From: Pyrenula massariospora
Taxonomy: Eukaryota; Ascomycota; Eurotiomycetes; Pyrenulales; Pyrenulaceae
DNA: 64,000 nucleotides
Assembly (NCBI GenBank): GCA_021030905.1
Contig: JAGFMI010000004.1
Location: 2,046,001-2,110,000 of the forward strand
Direction of reading: 5' to 3'
Part shown: in pieces, positions 32,699 to 42,244 of the stretch
How the letters are laid out: the number at the start of each line of letters is the position of its first letter
Numbering within the stretch: the stretch's first letter is position 1
Translations under genes and position numbers: made by a program
The notes under the pieces: model-generated
Told to the model about the DNA's origin: nothing
The model's database searches: none
The model's input: only the letters and a program-made list of their open reading frames with translations

Positions 32699-34047
32699 TC
32701 ACCGACTCCGACTGGAGCCAACCCCTTTCCGTGCTCCTGCTTCTGCCTCCGAATTTGAAGATGCAGTACCCCATTCTTCGTCCTCATCCTCAGTCTTATG
32801 TGGACGTGCGCCTACAGGCTTAGACGCTGCCTTTCCCTTGGAGACGCGCGGTATGTCCTCAAGATCTTCATCCAACTTCGGGCCACCAACTTTGTTGAAG
32901 AAGTCCTCGGTCCGTAATCCGCGGAACTCAAGGTCGTCTATCGACATTGGCTTCCCACTTGCTCGACGTTGCCGGAAAATTTCTCGGACAGGGACCATGG
33001 CCGCGTCCCGGCAAGCTTCTTTAATATCGCTGCCTGAGAATCCTGCCATCACTCTAGCAAGGTAGTTGATGTCAAATCGAGATTGATCGATTTTGGTATC
33101 CTTTAACACTAGCTTTAGGATTCGTTGACGCTGTGTTTCAGACGGCAGTGACACAGGAAATTTCTTAGGCATCCGTCGAAGAATTGCATCGTCAATGTCG
33201 TGGTAGCGGTTAGTGGCGCCAAGTATTAGTATTCGTTGAGGTTCTCCTTGTGCATTCGCGCTCGAAAGCCCATCCCAATGCGTCATGAACTCGGCTTTGA
33301 CCATGCCACTAGCCTCATGTTCACCTGTCCGTCGGTTTCCGAGGACAGCATCGATCTCATCTATAAAGACAATTGTCGGCTGAAGCTTCCGCGCCAAGGT
33401 GAAAACAGCGTTGACGAGCTTATTTGAGTCACCGTACCATTTCTCGGTCAGTGTTGAGATATGTAGATTTATGAAGCAGGCGCCACTTTCATGGGCCAGG
33501 GCCTTTGCTAGCATGGTTTTCCCACACCCTGGAGGCCCGTATAAGAGAACGCCAGATGGAGCCGAAAGCAATGATGAAGATTTCCTGTATAAGTGAGGCA
33601 TCGTAAGAGGGTAAATGACGGATTCTCTGAGTTCTTCAATAATATCACCAAGGCCACCAATGTCGTCGAAGGACACTGGAATGTCACTCGGTGCGACTAG
33701 ATCTAATGCAACTGTTTGTTCATAACGTGTCAACGTCAGATCTTCCTTTCGTGGTCGAGGTCTTTCTTCCAGCGAGCCAGGTACATATTCCTGCGGACCA
33801 CCTTCTTCCGCGTCAAGCCTTCGTAGTATAGCTGCCGACTTTTGCCTTGATTCCTCTATCTTCTTCGCATCAGGATCGAAGTCAACTTTTGAGAGATAAT
33901 ATCGGAGGAGTGCAAACGCAGCAACGCCCTTCACGCAACATTAGCCGCGAATCTCACGTCGTTTCTGATCAATACGTACGAATCCGGCAGTCAAGATGAG
34001 TTCTGTCACGAACCATCGCACATTCTCGTTGCGCGAGGATGTCATTG
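32699..34047 (-). CDS. msp1: AAA ATPase Msp1/ATAD1, mitochondrial outer-membrane extractase
   Basis: The AAA module is complete: DIPVSFDDIGGLGDIIEEL, Walker A LLYGPPGCGKT, Walker B TIVFIDEIDA, sensor GATNRYHDIDDAILRR and the MPKKFPVSLP region specific to Msp1. The family pulls mislocalised tail-anchored proteins and stalled precursors from the outer mitochondrial and peroxisomal membranes. The N-terminal membrane helix is split by an intron at 33929-33979: RWFVTELILTAGF joins GVAAFALLRYYLSK. The upstream frame carrying RWFVTEL is open but has no ATG before a stop near 34160; the ATG at 34047 is in a different frame. The true start, an extra intron or a sequence error is therefore unresolved, and the left coordinate is safe while the right one is provisional. 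A charged C-terminal tail (EDEDEEWGTASSNSE) follows the AAA fold. Confidence 0.9.
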
Positions 34048-34673
34048 TGGCTGTCTTCCTGGGCTTCAGCTTCGGTGCATGCAAGTCTTGCGGATCTCAA
34101 GAACTGGGCAGAAATGTAAGGAGAAGCTACTTGATGAAAGAGTACAATAAATTTCTATCATGTGTAGGTGATGAGACGAGACAAAGAACAATAACGCCTA
34201 GCAAGTAATTGATGGTTCAAATTTATTCTCTCTTCACACAGCTGAGAAGATGTTGTCAATTTGAATAGACGGCACATTTACTGAAATTGAGTGCTTGAGA
34301 GTAGTGTGCAGAGAAGGTTGGTGTTTCGCAAAGGTGCGTCATTCTACAGCGCTACTTGCCGCGGTTTAAGCAACCTTAATTAACGATACTAGATAGATCG
34401 GGCCAGACTCCTCGACCGTTTACACTATCAAAAATTTATGCAGATGAAACAATAAAGACGAGCTCAATCTTTCAATACTGCCTTGACCTCGTCATAATTT
34501 CAATCTTGCACAGCATCCTATTGTGATCAAGTATCATTAGGGTAGCATGGTAACAAATACGCCCATTGGCGAGCTAGCCTCTGCCGAATTTGAGGCTTTT
34601 AGAGCACAACACGAATCTCTTGATTACTTCGAGTTCAAATGCGTACCACGTAGACGCTTCCAAACCAGCAAGT
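34048..34673. other. Intergenic between RPL7 stop and MSP1 start
   Basis: This is about 626 bp that should hold the RPL7 3' UTR and the MSP1 promoter, and possibly a missing first MSP1 exon. An AT-rich segment lies at 34420-34540. Nothing else was recognised. Confidence 0.4.
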
Positions 34674-36144
34674 TCAGTTCATCTGCTTGATCAACGCATT
34701 GATGTTCTCCTCCCTGTTGCCAAGATCACCTCCTTCGACGTAGTGCTTGAATTTCCTCGGTCTAAAACCGCCGGTCGGGTTGGAGAGCTTGAATGGCCAG
34801 AGAAAATTGCTAGCTTGCTTGAAGTTTGGACCGACGGTGTAGATTTCGTGGATAAGGTCTTCCATGCACACGATGTCGTACGTGCCGAGATTCTCTTCGA
34901 TAAGTTGGTTGTCTGTCAGTGGAATGCGTTGTTTATTTATCTTGCCATACCCGCGCTTGTAGATCAGCTCCCGAACGGATTTCAAGTTCGGATACCCATA
35001 CGCAATGTAAGGGTTGACAATGGTGAGCATCTCCGCAGTGGCTTTAGTAAGACGGATAAAGACGCCGTTGTTAATCTGTAGCAATCGGAGGAGTTGAAGA
35101 ATTTTCCGGGGTTTAGGAGCAATTTTGTTGATGCTGCTCAATAGTTAGGAATACGTTTATGACGACCGTACCTTGCCCACTCACCCCTTGATACGGATGA
35201 CAAAGACAAGTTTCGGTTCGGCCTCAACGTAGAAAGAGCCCTCTCGCCTAGCTAAACGTGCAAGCCGAATCTTTTCGCGCTCCGCATCACGATATTCTTT
35301 CACGTATGACTCAGCGCGCTTGAAGATGACCCCGCGCTTCGTTTTGTTCGACTAGAAATCAACCTATTAGTCACATTTCTGAAGATGAGATACAGACATG
35401 TTGAGGGCCACTTTGATCAATTGATCAGCCCCGAAAGATGGTTAACATATGCGACAGCATCGACTAGTCTAGTCGCCTCAAAGGTATTTATCATCACCAG
35501 AATATATATGACTGTTACCAAGAAAGCGTGTGCGTACCTTCTTCCTCTTCTCAAGTTCAGCATTGCGTGCCTCACGAGCCTTCTCTTGGCTCTTTCTCTT
35601 CTTCAATAGGGTCTCTGGTACGAGGACCTGGTCTTGGGTTGGGACGGTTCTGTGCCGAAGAGCATCGCTCAAGTCAGCAAAGGTGTCGAGACACAAGGTA
35701 AATCGCCGAGTAGGAGATTACGGCTTGTTGCAGCATTCTCGGCTTGCAGGACTCGACGAAATAGATTTAATCAGTGGCACAGGAGAATGACTAAGCTCTT
35801 GGTGACAACAAGGACCTCAGCTATCCAAAAGAGCCATCTAACAATGACTTGAGCAAGCTCAAGAAGGGGAAAGCTCAGAACCTCTACTGCAGACCTTGCG
35901 GCCACGCAAAGCAGATGTGAGCAGTCATGAATTTCAAGCAGATAGTGTGTACCATCAAGCTCAAAGCCCTGGCATCCTCTCAGAGTGAAAGTGAGATTCT
36001 TGTGCGCTAGGAATAGTCGAGCTGGCTGGCTTGCAGTTGTTCAATGCGTGTAAGCCTAGACCAGCAAGAACGGAGACGTAGAGCCTGTGTATGCATGGTC
36101 AGTTTCGAGAGACAAACTTACGAGGTCAGCTTTGGCTTAGGCAT
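34674..36144 (-). CDS. rpl7: 60S ribosomal protein L7 (uL30)
   Basis: Four exons (36122-36144, 35538-35649, 35185-35351, 34674-35133) give 253 residues. Exon 1 codes only MPKPKLTS and joins [20 protein letters not shown]. Then come [39 protein letters not shown] and the highly conserved [39 protein letters not shown] and the end [13 protein letters not shown]. It is a structural part of the large ribosomal subunit. Intron 1 is long (472 bp), intron 2 is 186 bp and hosts a box C/D snoRNA, and intron 3 is 51 bp. Yeast RPL7A and RPL7B also carry two introns with snR39 and snR59 in the second (from memory). SNF8 is divergent 312 bp away. Confidence 0.96.
35420..35503 (-). ncRNA. Box C/D snoRNA in RPL7 intron 2 (snR39/snR39b/snR59-like)
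   Basis: On the minus strand, a C box GTGATGA (35497-35491) and a D box CTGA (35428-35425) lie 62 nt apart inside intron 2 of rpl7. Directly upstream of the D box is the guide ACCATCTTTCGGG. It is complementary to a conserved 25S/28S rRNA stretch, CCCGAAAGATGGT, over 13 nt. The D+5 rule points to the G of CCCG, which I believe is yeast 25S G805, the snR39b target; A807, the snR39/snR59 target, is two bases away. The host gene and intron are the same as for yeast snR39 and snR59. The terminal stem is weak in the sequence I can see, so the exact ends are approximate. Confidence 0.78.
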
Positions 36145-36456
36145 CTTGTCGAGCAAACAGAGTACCGGAGGAAGAGGTTGAAGGTGATTCCCACAGTTGG
36201 CAGGCTAGTCGCATGGGTCGGTGTTGAAATTTGGATTGACTTGGAGAATGTTTGTGGGCTGAGCTAAACCAAGTGTGCACTAGCGTCCTCGCGTTTCTGT
36301 CGAGGTATGGAAAAGGTTTCAGCCGAGTTTTAGCCGCGGCGTCATATCGTGCCTGCTTTTTGTTTACCTTTAAACATTACTCTTGAATGCCGCTTGGAGG
36401 TAATTAGAAGGAGGAGCGAGATTTTTACGCTCTCACTTAGGACAGTTTACTCTGCT
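36145..36456. promoter_or_regulatory. Divergent promoter, RPL7 and SNF8
   Basis: Only 312 bp separate the two start codons. The region has no gene of its own and must hold both core promoters. No specific ribosomal-protein box is claimed. Confidence 0.55.
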
Positions 36457-37284
36457 ATGGCTACTCGGCGAGGCGTTGGCCTTGGAGCCTTCACCAACCG
36501 CGATGCTACGTCACAGTCCTTCGCCTCCCATGGCTCGGCTCTTCGTTCTTCCCATGCGACCTCCCTTCAAACTCAACTATCTGTCTTTCAATCTCTTCTA
36601 CATTCGTTCGCGTTAGAGCATGGCTCTCAAATCAAATCGGATCCAACTTTCCGAGCTGAGTTTGCTCGGATGTGTAATGCCATTGGTGTGGATCCTTTAG
36701 CTGCAAGCAATGTCAAAGGCAAAGGTGGCGGGCGGGAGAGTTTGTGGGCGAAGCTGCTAGGCAGTGATGTCAACGACTTCTATTTTGAAGTTGCGGTTCG
36801 CATTGTTGAGCTTTGTCGAGAAACTAGGGCGGAGAATGGTGGGTTGCTTGGGGTCAAGGAATGCCGGCAAATGGTTGGCAAAGGCAAAGCAATTGGTGGT
36901 GGCCTTGAGGTATCTGAGTATGTTGATGACCAAGCAGATGACTACATTGATTTTAGCTGATGAGAGATGAGGGATGATGTCCTACAGGCTGTAAAGTCAC
37001 TTGAACCGCTTGGCTCAGGGTTTGCGATCTTAACGCTGGGAAACAAACAATTCATCAGATCAATCCCGAAAGAGCTCAATACAGACCAATCAAAGGTCAT
37101 AGAAGTACTCCAAATTTCTGGTTTCGTCACTGTGTCAATGCTGCAGCTCAATCTCAATTGGTCCAAAGCTCGTGCCTCGACGATCATCGATGATTTGGTT
37201 GCAGACTCACTCGTCTGGGTAGATTCGCAAGCTTCTGAAACGGAATACTGGTCTCCTCAAAATTTAATCGGGGAATTGGGATGA
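36457..37284 (+). CDS. snf8: ESCRT-II subunit SNF8/VPS22
   Basis: Two exons (36457-36917 and 36972-37284) give 257 residues. The N-terminal basic start MATRRGVGLGAF is followed by a coiled-coil region and by SLWAKLLGSDVNDFYFEVAV and the two winged helices (DDVLQAVKSLEPLGSGFAIL, KQFIRSIPKELNTDQSKVIE, ADSLVWVDSQ). SNF8 pairs with Vps25 and Vps36 in ESCRT-II and sorts ubiquitylated cargo into multivesicular bodies. The intron must end in GAG to keep EVSEDDVLQAV in frame, since the nearby TTTAG acceptor would run into TGA. The length matches the family. Confidence 0.92.
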
Positions 37285-38341
37285 AAGCACATTGTAGCCT
37301 ATCAGAAACTGAACCCGGCGTTCCTACACTTCGTCGAGATGGGAAATTCTCTAGCTTTCAGCGAGTGCCCTATTACAACACACAAAGAAATAGGATTTGG
37401 GACATGAACTCCAAGACCGACGCGGGTACTCAATCACCATGTACTATACATTGCCTCAGGTACATGCAAAGCCACGGAATGTTCCGAGTCATTCGGCTAC
37501 TTGAAGAACGAGAAGCACTCGGAGATACCTTTTTGCAGTATCTAGCAGCTAACGGAGAGCTTTCCATGAGATGGGGGAATTGCGAAGACTTGTACCAATG
37601 TGACGAGCGACATTGAGGAATGGAGCTGTGAAAGCTCTTACAGCTGGCGGCATTAAATTCGCGGGACTTCAAAACCTTGCTGCTTAGTATCACGAAATAC
37701 TTTGCATTCGACATTTATCCGTTTGTATTTTGAGTAGCTATCAGTAAATTTCCAACCCACGCAGATTGATTCTGTGCATTTTGCGCCTGCTTAGTAAGGT
37801 ATTCACGTCCTGCTCGTTCCCTATCGTCATGTGGCCCATTTCTTTCCCTTCCTCGGCCAGCTCCTCAAGCCGATTTCCTTGATTCGAAGGTCAATTGTTC
37901 TACCAGACCCCTCCCTTTATCGTTGTAAGTAAAGGCTCCCTCAAAGTCTTCTTTGTTCAATCGAACACAGTCAGACTATAGACACCATTGAAAACTCTTC
38001 ATTCTCTCTCGAAAATCGCTCATGTTAGCGTAAAGATGTCCGAGCATCGATTTGCGACCTTTGAAAATAAGATGACCGCCAAGCGCATCCAAGTAGAGCT
38101 TGTTGCTTCCCCTTAATTGGGAGCACGAGACTCTTAGGTTCTGCTTAAATCCTCTCTAGTATTGATCTTTAGAGTCTCGCTGAAAATGGTGCAGTCGAGA
38201 ATCTTAGTGCCTTCAGCTTTCTCACAGTAATCGAACATTACCAATTGTGACTGGAATCTCTCTTGAGATACCAAGAAGCTTCGGATCCACCAGGTATAGT
38301 GGTGTCGATGCCATTCTTGTTTATGAGACCCCTCTGCCTTT
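37285..38341. other. Intergenic between convergent SNF8 and YAK1
   Basis: This 1.06 kb region lies between two stops facing each other. The plus-strand frame at 37281-37616 has no domain. On the minus strand at about 37740-37880 a stretch reads EELAEEGKEMGHMTIGNEQD and SRRKMHRINLRGLEIY; it could be the last exon of an unrecognised small gene, but I could not join it to a good start and do not call it. Confidence 0.35.
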
Positions 38342-41173
38342 TCACCAGCCTCTTTGTCCATAAGAGTCTCCCAACGCGCCAGCTTCCAGCGTACTGATGA
38401 AATCACGATTTCTTCTGCTCGAGCCTCCCGCCCGACTTCCTCTGCGCGCACTTCCCGGAGTGTTATCAGCGTATCCATCCGGTGGAGGCGGATAATAAGC
38501 GGGGCTTGGTTGCAATCTAATAGGTTGGGATGGGTCAAGGTGACTTGCAACACGTTGGATAGAGGCAGGGATTCCTCCGCCCTGTTGGTCCATCGTGGTT
38601 GCGCGTTGACGTCCTGCCCGGGTCGTCGCCTGAGCATAGAGAGATTGCTGGTGCTGATTTCCATAATGTCCCTGTGGAATTTGGGCAGACATTGGCTGCG
38701 GAGGGATGTTCATCTGGGGGGCTCCATATGCAGTTTGAGATCCATAGGGAGGCGGCGGACCTTGACCTGGATACATGTTGTTGTAAATTGAAGGTCCTTG
38801 GGGATGCTGCGGCTGGTTGTAGACGTTCATCTGCTGCATTGCGTACGCTGACTGAGCAGCTGACTGAGCTTGCACCTGAGCCTGTGCTTGAGCCTGTGCC
38901 TGAGCTTGTGCCTGCGCTTGTGCTTGTGCCGCGTTCCGCTTGCTGTTCGCCTCATATTGGAGCTGTTGCTGCATTCCTGGAGCAGGCGTTTTGTGTGAAG
39001 ACGGCGACTTCGCACTCATCGGCGGAACGAAAGGCTGAGTAAACTTTTGCTGGGTGATGAAGGGGTGCATTTTCGCTTGTTGAGGAGACCACCTCTCGAG
39101 AGGGTTGATATTGAGCAGGCCACGTACAAAATCAGTGAAGGCCACCCGATTATTCAATTCTAGCTACAATTAGACACAATATGATCGATTCTAAAAACGT
39201 AGAGCTTACCTCTGTCAATCTCGGACTGTTTCATATTCTTCCTGGGCATGGCGTAGCTTCGAATGATATCTGGAAGAGTTGTCGCTTGGAAATACTTCTT
39301 GCTAGGCTGTTCTTTCGTGTTATGTTCCCGAGAATATTGCTCCATACTCTTCAACCTATACGTCCGCCTTCCATACTCGTCGTGGACTTTCTCGAAGAAT
39401 TCGCCTGACTGCTTGCCCATTTCAAGCATCCACATCGGTGGCATGCCTAGCATTTCCGTAATGCGCGAGACTTGATTATATTCAGAGGATCCGGGAAATA
39501 GAGGCAGGCCAAGAAAAAGTTCAACGACGATACAGCCAAGAGACCACATGTCGATAGCAGAAGTATACGGCAAGCCTAGCAAAACCTCCGGCGATCGATA
39601 AAACCTAGACTGAATATATGTGTAAACAGTCTGTCTCTCGTCGCAGGCTGAGCCGAAGTCAATGATTTTGATAATTGGACTTTCAAGGTTCTTCAAAAGG
39701 ATGTTCTCGGGCTTCAGATCGCAATGGATGAGGCGAGCTTTATTGAGTAGGCTGAGACCATTCAAGAGCTGCTGCGCGAATACCCTTACTAAAGTCGTGC
39801 TAAGGCCTCGGAATTGATTTTGCTTGATTAACTCGTAAAGGTTGACACTTAGAAGCTCGAACACTAAGCATAGATGCTGGCGGTGGATAAACGTATCCTT
39901 TAGCCGAAGGAGGTGGTGATCGTCATTTTTGTCCAGCTTCGTATTCAAGACTTCCAGAACAGATACTTCCATCATGCTCTGGTTAAAATACGCGGTCCGA
40001 TTTTTCACAACCTTAACAGCGACGACTTCTTGCGTCTTCAAATTTTGGCATTTGACGACCTGCCCAAAAGTACCTTGACCGAGGACGTCCAGGATGAGAT
40101 ATCGATTTTTGTGACCCGTCTCTTCACTTCCAAGAATGTCATTCACGTATAATATGTAATCGCTATCGTCGTTGTCATAGCCATCATTCTTGACGCCCTT
40201 ACTCGGCTTTGTGAGCACTCGGCGTGGATTTCGGGAAGATTCATATTTGAAGGTTGGGTTGCAAATGCGATATGTGGCTGGCAGATGGGACGTCAGAGCT
40301 TGTAGGGGCTTCTAGAATCAGCACAGATCTTAGAACTGTTAGCGATCGCTCTTACACTTATGAAGCCGCCTTCTGGATTGGCCCTGCGAAATGCCGGCTG
40401 CGCATTGATCTTCATCTGGAGGTCTTGCGTATTTTTGACTTTTTGTACTTTAGGTACTGGCTTCGGACCCGATGGCTGACGGGGAGCAGTCTCTGATGGG
40501 CGGAGATGCCTTGGAGATTTTGCGTCTCTCCCACCTATTAAGTTTCCGAGATATTGGTCTGCAGGCGCATCGGAGGCCAACATTTGTGGTAGATACTGGT
40601 TCTGATAGCGCGCTGATCCTATGCGGTCTTCATTAGCCAAGCCAGATGTCAAGGTGGGATCAACTTGCCGGGAGTATCCTGGTACTGATAGTTTGGCAGG
40701 TTATTTTGTCTTGTTGGAGATTGCCGCGCGCTTGAGCTCTGTGCTGGATAGTTATATGAATTCCGGGAGGGCTGCTTCGGACTTGAGTTTTGTGTAGCGG
40801 AAGGTGAGAGCATGTTCATCGGGGAGTATCTCTTTGCAGCTGTCGATTCCTCATTTGTAAGGTATTGAGTAGAGGATCGGTGAGAATGCAAAGGTCTGGA
40901 AGGATATTTAGCTCGATTATAGGGGTCTGCATCTTCCATAGGAATATCTAGATCGGCCACGTATTCTTGTTTGATAGGTGTGGCAGAAGGAGTAGAACCC
41001 ATGGAAATGGTGTTTGAGGCAGATGGTGGAGCTTGGTAAGCTTCCTGCGAAAATTCCGTTGGACTCTGGAACTGGGAGTTCTGCCCATTGTATTCTTGAC
41101 TTTGTTGGAACGATTGGCCATAGCCTCTTGTCCGATTAGTCGCAGGGTCCGAATAATGCCATTGTTGGTCCAT
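38342..41173 (-). CDS. yak1: Dual-specificity DYRK-family kinase Yak1
   Basis: Four exons (40669-41173, 40356-40618, 39210-40311, 38342-39159) give 895 residues. The N-terminal 300 residues are Gln/Ser/Pro-rich. The Yak1 signature SHLPATYRICNPTFKYESS and DYILYVNDILGSEE comes before the kinase domain: glycine loop LGQGTFGQVV, VAVKVVKN lysine, catalytic HCDLKPEN (about 451), DFGSAC and an activation loop YTYIQSRFYRSPE (about 485) with the DYRK YxY pair that self-phosphorylates. Intron 1 (40619-40668) is a GC-AG intron with donor GCAAGT. The C-terminus holds an Ala-Gln repeat. Yak1 opposes PKA/TOR growth signalling and acts in stress and development. Confidence 0.94.
38869..38930 (-). repeat. 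Imperfect 6-bp repeat coding (Ala-Gln)n in YAK1
   Basis: About ten units of a 6-bp motif (GCACAG, GCTCAA and similar on the minus strand) code an alternating AQAQAQAQ run near the YAK1 C-terminus. Synonymous changes between units show it is not freshly expanded, but length differences between strains would be expected. Confidence 0.8.
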
Positions 41174-42244
41174 TTTACTAAGAGAAAACGTCGAGGTCTC
41201 AATCGTGCCTCGAAAGCTCGTGATCGAGGGAGTTCAGGTCTGCAAAGATAGTCGAGTACCCGGCAGTAGGCTTCTCAGAGTTGGCTGATGTCGGAGGAGT
41301 TGGGCAGTCGGAGTGAGCAAAGATCGTTCGGCTAAAGGTGAGCTTGTAGCCTCAAAAGGCTAGCTAAGCGCGCTGCAGAGTCGACAACATGGTGCAGTGA
41401 GCGAAATAGACAGCCCTAGCACTCCATCGCCGTCAAGGCTCGTCGTCAGGATTCGAGTCAAAAGGGTGGTCTTGAGGGGCAGTTGGGAAACACTGTATTG
41501 TCGGAGTCCAACGACCGGCAGTGACACCCCTGTCAACCCGGTATAGCTTCTGACCCAGGAAAACAATGCCAAATGAAAAAGGTAGATCAATGGTTGCACA
41601 GGCTCAGAGGTGACCGGAGCTTAGCGTGAAAGGCTCGAGGGAAGAATAGTAGACCTCGTGTCGAGCTGAGTCCTCCCAACGCGCTTAGAGCCCATTCCCT
41701 CGCACTAGCGCTTTGTTTGTACCTGACCTCTACTGCGGCCGTCTCCTACATTGAATATGCCACCCACGATGTCACTTACCCTCTTTTCTACAGCGCAAAG
41801 TCTCTTTGGTGTTTTATTCAATTCCAATCTGTGACTTCTCGCCTATTCAATTGCATGAGCCGGTAACTCCTAGCATCAGGCGGAGTTCCTAATGCCATCT
41901 TGTATTAACACCCATAGCAAGATAAAGTGAGGTTGCAAGAGAGATTTCTTGCAGGCTTTGAAATGCCAGCGTAGCATGCATCAAATTTTTGAAAGACTTT
42001 ATTCAAGCGAAGGGAAGGTTTTTGGATCGCTGTGGGCTCGTTCACTCTTCATCAGGGATCTTCTATCAACACATTGACTACGCAAATCAAGGACCACCAT
42101 TTTGCAATTGGCTCCTACCGCTTCTACGTGTTCTCGTATCTTAAAATTCATTCTTCATTCGGCACCAAACATACAAAAATCGCGAGCATTTTAAGAGAAG
42201 AAGATTTCGTGTTATCTAAGAAATCTTTGAGCCTACCACACGCG
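41174..42244. promoter_or_regulatory. Divergent promoter region, YAK1 and MED17
   Basis: This 1.07 kb region separates two divergent starts. A C/T-rich patch lies around 41690-41800. The frame from 42032 is open into MED17, but its upstream part lacks conserved sequence, so MED17 is started at 42245. Confidence 0.5.

Noticed and set aside
38134-38664. Minus-strand frame overlapping the YAK1 C-terminus
   Set aside because: It is a shadow of YAK1 in another frame; the YAK1 frame carries the family sequence.
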